A stretch of DNA of 16,216 nt, from positions 1 through 16,216 of the forward strand of contig JAQGHE010000025.1 in the NCBI GenBank assembly GCA_028288985.1, given 5' to 3'. The notes under the pieces were generated by a model. It had not been told where the DNA came from, made no database searches, and was given only the letters and a program-made list of their open reading frames with translations. Of the stretch, positions 7,452-13,846 are shown in pieces. The translations under genes were made by a program, and so were the position numbers. The DNA is from Candidatus Saccharimonadota bacterium (GTDB lineage: Bacteria; Patescibacteriota; Saccharimonadia; Saccharimonadales; UBA10212). Within the stretch, counting starts at the first letter, position 1; each line of letters starts with the position of its first letter.

Positions 7452-7774
7452 ACTTTCACCTCACGTATTCGCACCTGTATTTCATTCATTGTCTTATGGA
7501 ATTCTTTTTCAAGATCAACATTGTACTTACGGGCCAGAATCAACAAGCTCCACAGGCAATCAGCCAGCTCGTGAGCCAGCCTGGCGTCAACGTCTTCAAT
7601 TTTGCGCAAATTGTCCTTGGCGGTAATCAGCTTCATCAGACTACCCATGTCGCCCATGAGACCAAGGGCGTAGTCCTTAGCTGTCCATTCCCTATGACCC
7701 TTTTTGCGATTTAGCTCAGCATATTCCTGCTGAACCTCTAACGCTACACCTTGTAATTCCTTAATGTCGCTCAT
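7448..7774 (-). CDS. MazG-like all-alpha NTP pyrophosphohydrolase family protein
   Basis: This is a 108-aa mostly helical protein resembling the MazG/dUTPase-2 superfamily, whose members cleave (d)NTPs to NMP and pyrophosphate using Mg held by EExxE and ExxD helices. The second motif is clear: ELADCLWSLLILA, with E69 and D72. The first is degenerate: where EExGE is expected it has GDMGS at 41-45, leaving only D42 acidic. It may be a distinct subfamily, have altered metal binding, or be inactive. It sits between pheS and pheT, with ATGA overlaps on both sides, so its synthesis is tied to the synthetase. TGAGG lies about 8 bp before the ATG. Family assignment is reasonable; substrate unknown. 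Confidence 0.75.
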   Translation of the reverse strand: MSDIKELQGVALEVQQEYAELNRKKGHREWTAKDYALGLMGDMGSLMKLITAKDNLRKIEDVDARLAHELADCLWSLLILARKYNVDLEKEFHKTMNEIQVRIREVKV

Positions 7775-8802
7775 GAGAACTGCCTCAGGAATTTTAGGTT
7801 GCCGGATTCAAAATGTCGTACGTCTTCGATGTTATATTTCATCATTACCAGCCGGTCTATGCCGCCGCCCCAAGCAAAGCCGGTGTATACATTTGGGTCA
7901 ATACCGGCCTCTTTCAGAACATTCGGATGGATCATGCCGCAGCCCAGGATTTCTATCCAGCCGACATGAGAACAAACCGAACAGCCTTTTCCTTCGCAAA
8001 ATGGACAGGACAAAATTATTTCCAGGCTGGGTTCAGTGAACGGAAAATAATAAGGCTGGAACTTAAACCTCAGACTCTTGCCATAATATGCCTCTAGAAA
8101 AGCTTTGAGAGTAGCTATCAGGTGGCCGGCATTGATGCCCTTATCTACATAGACGCCTTCCAATTGGTAAAAGGTATGCTCATGCCGTGCGTCCAGATCT
8201 TCGTTACGAAAGACGCGGCCAGGAATCACGGCGGCAATCGGTTTACCATTCTCTAGGTCCTTCTTGCCAGCCTTCAGCACCCGGTTCTGCATAGTGCTGG
8301 TATGGGCCGGCGCGATCAAACCCTCATCTGTCATAAAAGTGTCATAATCGTCCCGCGCGGGATGGTCTTCAGGGAAATTAAGGCTGGTGAACATATGATA
8401 GTCGTCATCTATCTGGCGCGATTCAATAGCGGAGAAGCCCATCCGCTCAAAAATATTCAGGATATTATCAAGCTCGCTCATTAATGGATGTTTACTGCCC
8501 TTGGTGGTCGGCAAAAGCGAAGGTGCCGGGGCATTGATATCAAATGGCGCGGTGACATCAATTGGGGAAACTTCTGCCTTGGGCTGTGCAGCCTCACGGA
8601 CCATCTTCTCTAATTCCTGCTTCAGTTGGTTTACTTCCTTGCCGAATTTGGCCCGCTGCTCGCCTGCCGGCACAGTTCTCAGGTGATCATATAAAGCCGC
8701 CAATTCCGGAGCGCGCAGAACACTCCGCTTGTCATCGGTTTTCTCAAATAGCTTCTTTAAAGCTACTGCAGCAGCATTTATTTGTGGATCCTCGTACTTC
8801 AT
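7771..8802 (-). CDS. pheS: Phenylalanyl-tRNA synthetase alpha subunit
   Basis: This is the catalytic class II subunit that activates phenylalanine and transfers it to tRNA-Phe. It is 343 aa, with an N-terminal helical tRNA-binding arm (about 1-75) and the catalytic domain from about 100. Motif 2 is RVFRNEDLDARHEHTFYQ (196-213), the phenylalanine-site FTEPSLE is at 255-261 and motif 3 is AWGGGIDRL (310-318). Between FTEPS and motif 3 there are four cysteines (266, 269, 274, 277; CPFC...GCSVC) followed by GWIEILG, a zinc-ribbon-like insertion seen in several bacterial PheS lineages. The ATG has no Shine-Dalgarno, and a -10 box sits only 11 bp away, so the mRNA is probably leaderless or nearly so. 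First gene of pheS-mazG-like-pheT-FKBP. Confidence 0.97.
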   Translation of the reverse strand: MKYEDPQINAAAVALKKLFEKTDDKRSVLRAPELAALYDHLRTVPAGEQRAKFGKEVNQLKQELEKMVREAAQPKAEVSPIDVTAPFDINAPAPSLLPTTKGSKHPLMSELDNILNIFERMGFSAIESRQIDDDYHMFTSLNFPEDHPARDDYDTFMTDEGLIAPAHTSTMQNRVLKAGKKDLENGKPIAAVIPGRVFRNEDLDARHEHTFYQLEGVYVDKGINAGHLIATLKAFLEAYYGKSLRFKFQPYYFPFTEPSLEIILSCPFCEGKGCSVCSHVGWIEILGCGMIHPNVLKEAGIDPNVYTGFAWGGGIDRLVMMKYNIEDVRHFESGNLKFLRQFS

Positions 8803-8813
8803 CAGGTAGGGCT

Positions 8814-8822
8814 ATTATAACA
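8814..8822 (-). promoter_or_regulatory. Extended -10 promoter of the pheS operon
   Basis: The minus strand reads TGT-TATAAT (8822 to 8814), an extended -10 with a perfect hexamer. No recognisable -35 lies 16-18 bp upstream. The box ends 11 bp before the pheS ATG, so transcription should begin about 4-5 nt upstream of the start codon, leaving no room for a ribosome binding site. Confidence 0.7.
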
Positions 8823-8853
8823 ACGAATCACCTCTGCCCGCCAGATAACGTAC

Positions 8854-8862
8854 TGATATACT
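8854..8862 (+). promoter_or_regulatory. Extended -10 promoter of the GH63-type gene
   Basis: The plus strand reads TGA-TATACT (8854-8862), an extended -10, followed by seven bases and then the ATG at 8870. The expected start point falls at or next to the A of the ATG, giving a leaderless mRNA. No -35 is evident. It lies 31 bp from the divergent pheS promoter. Confidence 0.6.
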
Positions 8863-8869
8863 TAAGCTT

Positions 8870-10186
8870 ATGCCAAAACCGGACGAGCAAGAGTTAGTTA
8901 AAGACCTATATAAAGTCCTTAAAATTAACGATCGGAAGCTCTGGACCATTCCGGCCGCCAACCTCTATCCCCACCAGTGGCTGTGGGATAGCTGCTTTAT
9001 CGCCATCGGCCTACGGCACCTTGACGTGGATCGCGCCAAAACCGAGCTTACCAGCTTACTGCGCGGCCAGTGGAGCAATGGCATGCTGCCGCACATAATA
9101 TTGACTCTCGGCAGCCGGGACAAAGAGGTCGAACGCGGCTATTTAAACCCTTATTCCCCGCACGATGTTGCTACCAGCGGCCTGACCCAGCCGCCTATGC
9201 TGGCCGAAGCCGTGGTACAAATCGGCAAGAAGCTCCGCAGCGCAGAGCGCCGCACCTGGTATGCCCAAATGTATCCGCATCTACTTAGTTACCACCGCTG
9301 GCTGTACCATGATCGCGATCCGCACAACGAGGGGCTGGTTTTACTGCTTCACCCATACGAATCCGGACTGGATAATACCCCGCCGTGGATTAGCGAGATG
9401 CGAAAACATAGCATGCCTTGGTGGGTCTCAGCAATTGAGTCCCTGCACTTGGATGGTCTCGTCAACCTGTTCCGCCGGGACACAAAACAAGTACCGCCCG
9501 GCCAGCGCATGAGTAATGTAGAGGCCGCTGCCTATTGGGCCGTGCTGCGCCGCATCCGCCGCAAAGCCTATAATTCAGAGGCTATTCTTTCCCGCTCGCT
9601 CTTTTCAGTTGAGGATCTGGCGTTCAACTGCATATTCATCCGCGCCAACGAGTGCCTGGAGCAGATAGCTAAAGCTATCGGCAAAGAGTTGCCAGCCGAT
9701 CTGGGCCAACGCATAAAGAAGAGCCGCGAAGCCCTGGACCAACTATGGGATGACCAGCACAGCGAGTATTTCAGCCGCAGCTTTGTCAGCCACAAGTTGA
9801 TCGAGGAGCCCTCTATCGCCACTCTATTGCCGCTGTATTCCGGGGCAATCAGTAAAGAACGCGCCCAGCATCTGGTAAATATGCTCAAAAAACGCCGCAC
9901 CTTCGGCGCGAGTTGGCCGGTTCCCAGCGTGCCGCTTAATTCCTCTTATTTTGATGCTCATAAATACTGGCAAGGGCCAACCTGGGTCAATACCAACTGG
10001 CTGATAATAGAAGGCTTGAAGCGCTATGGCTTTAATGAAGAAGCCGCCGCCTTGCGCGACCGGACGGTAGAGATGGTAGCAAAAAGCGGCCCCTATGAGT
10101 ATTTCAGCCCGCTGGACGGTTCACCTGCCGGCGCCGAAAACTTCAGCTGGACCGCGGCCCTCACTATTGATCTTCTGAAGAGTTAG
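8870..10186 (+). CDS. GH63-type (alpha/alpha)6 glycoside hydrolase, mannosylglycerate/glucosylglycerate hydrolase-like
   Basis: This is a probable cytosolic inverting glycosidase of 438 aa with no signal peptide. PHQWLWDSCFIAIGL (34-48), ESGLDNTPPW (164-173) and YWQGPTWVNTNWLI (366-379) are hallmarks of the GH63/trehalase-like barrel, closest in pattern to bacterial mannosylglycerate and glucosylglycerate hydrolases. D168 in the ESGLD motif is the expected general acid and E423 in GAENFSWTAAL the expected base. The likely substrate is a small sugar-glycerate or another alpha-linked disaccharide, but this is inference. It is monocistronic, divergent from pheS, and has no Shine-Dalgarno before its ATG (see the -10 at 8854-8862). 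Trehalase or another GH63/GH37-like specificity is possible. Confidence 0.82.
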   Translation: MPKPDEQELVKDLYKVLKINDRKLWTIPAANLYPHQWLWDSCFIAIGLRHLDVDRAKTELTSLLRGQWSNGMLPHIILTLGSRDKEVERGYLNPYSPHDVATSGLTQPPMLAEAVVQIGKKLRSAERRTWYAQMYPHLLSYHRWLYHDRDPHNEGLVLLLHPYESGLDNTPPWISEMRKHSMPWWVSAIESLHLDGLVNLFRRDTKQVPPGQRMSNVEAAAYWAVLRRIRRKAYNSEAILSRSLFSVEDLAFNCIFIRANECLEQIAKAIGKELPADLGQRIKKSREALDQLWDDQHSEYFSRSFVSHKLIEEPSIATLLPLYSGAISKERAQHLVNMLKKRRTFGASWPVPSVPLNSSYFDAHKYWQGPTWVNTNWLIIEGLKRYGFNEEAAALRDRTVEMVAKSGPYEYFSPLDGSPAGAENFSWTAALTIDLLKS

Positions 10187-10190
10187 ACTA

Positions 10191-10219
10191 TTGACTTCTC
10201 ATTATTCTTATGGTAAAAT
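10191..10219 (+). promoter_or_regulatory. Strong sigma70-type promoter with extended -10
   Basis: TTGACT (10191-10196) and TAAAAT (10214-10219) are spaced by 17 bp, and TGG directly precedes the -10, giving an extended -10 as well. It starts 5 bp after the stop of the GH63 gene and drives the orphan gene at 10294. The transcript should begin near 10226 with a leader of about 68 nt. It is the best promoter match in the window. Confidence 0.82.
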
Positions 10220-10237
10220 AGTAGTGATTTCGTGGTA

Positions 10238-10263
10238 GTGCGAACCGCACCTTCGAAACGCAC
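10238..10263 (+). promoter_or_regulatory. Structured 5' UTR with two alternative hairpins
   Basis: GTGCG (10238-10242) can pair with CGCAC at 10246-10250 (5-bp stem, loop AAC) or with a second CGCAC at 10259-10263, whose larger loop contains TTCGAA. The two pairings exclude each other. The element lies between the promoter and the AAAGGA ribosome binding site of the orphan gene. It matches no riboswitch class I know; a stabilising 5' hairpin is an equally good explanation. Confidence 0.4.
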
Positions 10264-10293
10264 ACCCACAATCCGACAGAGAAAGGAATTCCT

Positions 10294-10722
10294 ATGACGC
10301 GCACCCTTTGCCACATCGTCATGGCCGAGCACCGCAACGGCTGGTTGAGTTACCGAACCGACCAGCAGGTGGTCGAGGAATCATGGCCGCACAACTTCGT
10401 CTATGCCGGCCCGCTGCTGAAGCTCGGGGAGTACCAGCAGAAGAGTCTGACGTCCTTCGGGGCCCAGCTTCTGGAAAAGCTGCGTGAGATGAGCGCCATC
10501 GACTTCATCTGCTACACCCAGCACGAGATTCGGGTCTACTCACCTGTCATCCTCCTGAGTCCATACCTGAAGGAACGAGTCCTCGAAACGATCTCGTCCA
10601 GCTACGGCGCCGACGGCTACGAGGTCCAACTCATCTCGCTGAGCGACATTCGTCAGGGGGTCAACTTCACCGATCGTCTTCCGGATCTGCCGGCTCCGAT
10701 CGAGTGCGTAACTGCCGGCTAG
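10294..10722 (+). CDS. Orphan 142-aa protein of unknown function, GC3-rich
   Basis: I do not recognise this protein. It is soluble-looking, with no membrane segment or signal peptide, and reads as alternating helices and strands. The central part (about 45-108: SFGAQLLEKLREM, then IDFICYTQHEIRVY, then LKERVLETI) vaguely recalls the N-terminal domain of Nfu-type scaffold proteins, but lacks any metal-binding CxxC, so that is only a weak idea. Codon use differs sharply from its neighbours: almost every third position is G or C, with GAG, AAG, CTG, GTC, ATC, TTC, CAC and AAC strongly preferred. AAAGGA lies about 8 bp before the ATG. It has its own strong promoter, structured leader and hairpin terminator, so it is an independent unit, either highly expressed or acquired from elsewhere. 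Confidence 0.8.
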   Translation: MTRTLCHIVMAEHRNGWLSYRTDQQVVEESWPHNFVYAGPLLKLGEYQQKSLTSFGAQLLEKLREMSAIDFICYTQHEIRVYSPVILLSPYLKERVLETISSSYGADGYEVQLISLSDIRQGVNFTDRLPDLPAPIECVTAG

Positions 10723-10727
10723 ATGCT

Positions 10728-10759
10728 CTAGAGGGGCGGCCTCCGGGCCGCCCCTCTAG
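10728..10759 (+). terminator. Strong hairpin terminator
   Basis: A perfect 14-bp inverted repeat (CTAGAGGGGCGGCC with loop TCCG and its exact complement) begins 5 bp after the orphan gene's TAG. The following sequence is only moderately T-rich (TATCTACTTTCTC), so it is a non-ideal but very stable intrinsic terminator. It may also insulate the converging membrane-protein gene at 10814. Confidence 0.85.
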
Positions 10760-10813
10760 TATCTACTTTCTCTGTCGCTTAACCGGAACACTTAAATTTT
10801 TTGAGCTTTGCGG

Positions 10814-11398
10814 CTAAGACGAATATCTTTTACTAGTAACTCTCAGGCCCACAAACTGAGCAATTGGGATCGCATACTGAATAATCGTCAAGTATATCGG
10901 ATAGATCAGAAGGTTAAAATCCATCTTGCCGACCGTAAACGCGCCAAGCAGCGCGGCTGTTCCCACCAAAAGCCAGCTGATAGTCGTTTCGCTATCCGGC
11001 GCAATATAAGCCTTGTGGATTGTGGGCAGCGCTCCGGCAAGATCGGCCGCCATTACGCCAAGCAGGGCAATAATCGGCTCGCGCGCCAGAATGGCAATTA
11101 GCACGCCCACCGTCGCCACACTCAATGCATATTTATCCAGTATGCTAAAACCGCCGACGCCGTAAGGGATTGAAAGAATTAGCACTGCCAGACTGCCAAG
11201 TGTATCTAGTCCCAGAAATACCAGCGACCAAGTTGCACCCAGCTGCAGCTGCGAGATAAAGGCGATCAACCCCAGAACCGTAAATATCAGCCATGTAGCC
11301 CGCTGCGGCTTAGTCTTTTTGCGTAGAATATCTAAAACATATGGTGGGCCGGCAGCCAATATCAAAATAACTGATAAGATGGCCAGGGTCTGACTCAT
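10814..11398 (-). CDS. Seven-helix membrane protein with PQ-loop-like internal repeat
   Basis: This is a 194-aa, strongly hydrophobic protein with about seven predicted transmembrane segments (roughly 4-21, 34-52, 55-78, 84-105, 107-125, 139-157, 162-188). Two similar blocks stand out: PPYVLDILRKKTKPQRATWLIF (about 18-39) and LPTIHKAYIAPDSETTISWLL (about 124-144). Each runs P-x-hydrophobic, a basic residue, a Pro or Lys with Thr/Glu, then Ser/Thr-Trp, as in SWEET/PQ-loop-type transporters, where the fold arises by duplication. Transport function is therefore a guess and the substrate is unknown. The ATG follows the rmuC TAG with no gap, so translation is probably coupled. Last gene of the 12946-10814 operon. 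Confidence 0.8.
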   Translation of the reverse strand: MSQTLAILSVILILAAGPPYVLDILRKKTKPQRATWLIFTVLGLIAFISQLQLGATWSLVFLGLDTLGSLAVLILSIPYGVGGFSILDKYALSVATVGVLIAILAREPIIALLGVMAADLAGALPTIHKAYIAPDSETTISWLLVGTAALLGAFTVGKMDFNLLIYPIYLTIIQYAIPIAQFVGLRVTSKRYSS

Positions 11399-12457
11399 CT
11401 AGTCATCTTCCAGAACGGGTCGGTCGATCAGCGCCGGCTCTACTGACGGCGTGGTGTCGGCGATTTTTACGATATCTTTATCTATTTTGCCGAGTTCCTT
11501 ATAAGTGGTGTTGAAGTGGCCGACTGTGGTGCCCAAAGAATTGCCCAGTTTTTGCATATAGCCGTTATGGGAAACCAAGTGTTTGCTTAGCTGCTCGATG
11601 TTTTTGCGGATCTTTTCAGTATCTTTATGAATTTCGATAGAGCGCAAGCCCTGCACGATGGTCTGCAACATGGCCGATAAGGTACTTGGACCCACGATGG
11701 TTACCTTTTTATCAACGGCGGCGTACTGCATCAGGTTGCGTCCACTGACGCCAGCCAGCCCGACTTTGTTAGCCAGCAGATCGTAATAAATAGCCTCAGA
11801 CGGTATAAACATCAGCGCCTGATCTAGGGTGCCCTTACCCGGTTTGATATATTTGGCAGTTTCGTCGATTCGCTTCTTTAAATCTTCTTTAAAGGCTCGC
11901 TCCAGCGCCGGTCTTTCTTCCGGTTTGGCATCCAACAGGCGGCTATAGTTTTCTAGGCTAAATTTGCTATCGATGGGCAGCACTTTATCGTCAAGAATAA
12001 TAACGGCGTCCACCACGATGCCTTCGCCCAGTTTGTACTGGAGTTGAAAAGTGCCGGGCGGCAGCAAGTTTTTCAGGATCTGCTCCAGGTAATACTCGCC
12101 TAGGACGCCTCTTTGTTTAGGATTTTGCAGCACGTTTTGCAGAGTTTTAAGCTCGTTGGCGATGTCGCCGACGTTCTTGTTAGTCTTATCCAGCTCTGTC
12201 AATTTTTGAGTAACATCGGCAATTATTTTGGCACTGGCCGCGAATTGCTGGGCCATCTGTTTATTGCTTTGCCCCATCTGGTCGCTAAACTGCTTCTGCA
12301 GCCCGTCTTTTAAAAGTGCCATCGATTTATTAAGTTCCGTCATATCGGCTTTAAGAAGCACGGCGGCATCGTTGTTCACAGGCTTATTCAACTTCAAAAA
12401 AATTAGCGCCAGCAACGCTATACTTAACGCCCCCAAAATAATAACCGCGATAATCAC
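11399..12457 (-). CDS. rmuC: RmuC family protein (membrane-anchored, PD-(D/E)XK nuclease-like)
   Basis: RmuC proteins limit recombination between inverted repeats and have a predicted nuclease fold, though the biochemistry is little known. The protein has 352 aa: an N-terminal membrane segment (2-22), a long predicted coiled coil (about 35-110), then the conserved domain. RGVLGEYYLEQIL (116-128) contains E121, VDAVIIL (149-155) gives D150 and PIDSKF (161-166) gives the D-x-K pair of the nuclease signature. VTIVGPSTL follows in the C-terminal half. The start is GTG, as the next Met (39) would delete the membrane segment. AGAGGT lies 12 bp upstream, and a TACAAT box 7 bp before the GTG is a possible second, leaderless promoter. 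It lies 24 bp behind the unknown 154-aa gene and abuts the next gene. Confidence 0.92.
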   Translation of the reverse strand: MIIAVIILGALSIALLALIFLKLNKPVNNDAAVLLKADMTELNKSMALLKDGLQKQFSDQMGQSNKQMAQQFAASAKIIADVTQKLTELDKTNKNVGDIANELKTLQNVLQNPKQRGVLGEYYLEQILKNLLPPGTFQLQYKLGEGIVVDAVIILDDKVLPIDSKFSLENYSRLLDAKPEERPALERAFKEDLKKRIDETAKYIKPGKGTLDQALMFIPSEAIYYDLLANKVGLAGVSGRNLMQYAAVDKKVTIVGPSTLSAMLQTIVQGLRSIEIHKDTEKIRKNIEQLSKHLVSHNGYMQKLGNSLGTTVGHFNTTYKELGKIDKDIVKIADTTPSVEPALIDRPVLEDD

Positions 12458-12481
12458 AATTCTTATTGTACCTCTAAAGCT

Positions 12482-12946
12482 CTATCCCGTGTTTGCCTTC
12501 CGGTATTCGTGCAGATGAGCAACCTTAGGTGGGTCGGTTGCTTTTTTTATTTGCTCTGTCATTAATTCGGGCAATGACGACCCACGCAGCGGCTTAAAGG
12601 CGAGTCCATGCTTTGCTGGATGGTCGTAGACAAGTATGGCGTCCGTCAAAGTACCCGCTCTTTTTGGTTCCCAAACGGATAAAGCCGCTTGGCGTCCTAC
12701 GGCAGCTGCGGAGGTAAGCGCCGTATCCGCATCGCGGTAAACCGCTGATAATGATCTTAATTCAGGGCTAAAGGCAGTTCTTACCTTATTGGTCATCCGC
12801 CTCACAGGAGAAGTTACGGCCAGAGCCCCTAATTGTCGACGCAGGGCTCGTTCACACGCCTCTTTTGCCGTCTCTACTTCGGCGGTGGTCTCTAAAACTA
12901 GTTTGCTCACTTGCAAACCGTCATTATGGATAACTTCTAACTGCAT
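12482..12946 (-). CDS. Unknown 154-aa soluble protein upstream of rmuC
   Basis: I do not recognise this protein. It begins MQLEVIHNDGLQVSKLVLE, has a charged helical stretch (about 20-40, ending ERALRRQLG) and a later segment ILVYDHPAKHGLAFKPL (about 104-120). No membrane segment, signal peptide or CxxC motif is visible. AGAGGTAAG precedes the ATG at a good distance. It is the first gene of a three-gene unit with rmuC and the seven-helix protein, so a link to DNA maintenance or envelope function is possible but only by association. Confidence 0.75.
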   Translation of the reverse strand: MQLEVIHNDGLQVSKLVLETTAEVETAKEACERALRRQLGALAVTSPVRRMTNKVRTAFSPELRSLSAVYRDADTALTSAAAVGRQAALSVWEPKRAGTLTDAILVYDHPAKHGLAFKPLRGSSLPELMTEQIKKATDPPKVAHLHEYRKANTG

Positions 12947-12967
12947 AACTCTTACCTCTATACAGAG

Positions 12968-12996
12968 AGTTTAGAGATTTAAAGAAACAATGGCAA
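12968..12996 (-). promoter_or_regulatory. Promoter of the rmuC operon
   Basis: On the minus strand TTGCCA (12991-12996) and TAAACT (12968-12973) are separated by 17 bp. A start near 12961 gives a leader of about 15 nt that includes AGAGGTAAG. It lies in the 60-bp gap between the znuB stop and this operon. Confidence 0.55.
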
Positions 12997-13006
12997 CCGC
13001 ACTGTT

Positions 13007-13846
13007 TTACCTTTTTAAGAGATCCCTGACTCGGACCAACAGATAAAGCACAAATACAATACTGGTGATGAAGAAGCTTACGGGGTACGGCGAGTAATAT
13101 GAGATAAATAGACCGATCCAGGTGGCCAATAGCGCTATCAGTGATGATATGGCGATGGCCTGTGTGGGCCGCGTCGCCAGGCGGTCGGCAATCGCTGCCG
13201 GGGTCACCATCAATGCAAAGATTAACAGGACCCCAACGACTTGGACCGAGATCGATACTGCCAGGGCAAGCAGCAGCATGAATAATACGTTCATACCCAA
13301 AGTAGAAACGCCTTTAGCTTCAGCTACATCTTCATCAAGTGACGTAAAAAGTAGCCGGCGGTAAGATATCAAAACCGCCAGCAGTACAATCACACCCGTA
13401 ATCAAAGTGACTACCACGTTGCCGCGGCTAATACCCAGTATTTGCCCGAATAATATCGAGTAAGCTTCGGTGGCATAACCCTTGTAAAGGCTAATGAAAA
13501 GCACGCCGAGGCCCAGCATAAAGGCCAGCACGGTACCTACTTCCACATCGCGGCTGGCAGCTTTGCGTCCTAGAGCCGCCATAGCCAATGCACCCGCCGA
13601 GGTAAAAGCCAGCAAACCTGTAATAGGATTAAGGCCAATCAAAACGGCTGCAGCTGCGCCGGCAAAGCCGCTATGGCTCAAGGCATGAGCCGCAAAAGAC
13701 AAGCGCCGAATAACTACAAAATAGCCAATAATACCAGCCACGATAGCCACGATGGTGCCGGCCTCAAAAGCGTGGCGCATAAAATCATACTGGAGAATAT
13801 TCGTCAGGTCGTTCCATAGGTTGGGGCTGAAGCCGCTACTAGTCAT
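13007..13846 (-). CDS. znuB: Zinc/manganese ABC transporter permease (ZnuB/TroC family)
   Basis: This integral membrane subunit carries a divalent metal across the cytoplasmic membrane. The preferred product is 279 aa, the normal family size, with about eight hydrophobic segments. Family patterns include YDFMRHAFEAG near residue 20, RRLSFAAHALSHSGFAGAA near 45-65, LFGQILGIS near 130-140 and VVGVLLIFALMVTPAAIADRL near 205-225. An open frame extends 32 codons further upstream, to 13942, but that part is a shadow of znuC. The ATG at 13844-13846 has GGAGG 9 bp upstream and gives a standard N-terminus, overlapping the znuC stop by 8 bp. Last gene of znuA-znuC-znuB. Confidence 0.93.
   Translation of the reverse strand: MTSSGFSPNLWNDLTNILQYDFMRHAFEAGTIVAIVAGIIGYFVVIRRLSFAAHALSHSGFAGAAAAVLIGLNPITGLLAFTSAGALAMAALGRKAASRDVEVGTVLAFMLGLGVLFISLYKGYATEAYSILFGQILGISRGNVVVTLITGVIVLLAVLISYRRLLFTSLDEDVAEAKGVSTLGMNVLFMLLLALAVSISVQVVGVLLIFALMVTPAAIADRLATRPTQAIAISSLIALLATWIGLFISYYSPYPVSFFITSIVFVLYLLVRVRDLLKR

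Noticed and set aside
7057..7626. 189-codon open frame on the + strand opposite pheT and the MazG-like gene
   Set aside because: It is antisense to two clearly identified genes, has a Ser/Thr/Pro-biased composition typical of shadow frames and no credible start signals. Similar antisense frames over gap, trxB, pheS, znuB and the GH63 gene were rejected for the same reason.
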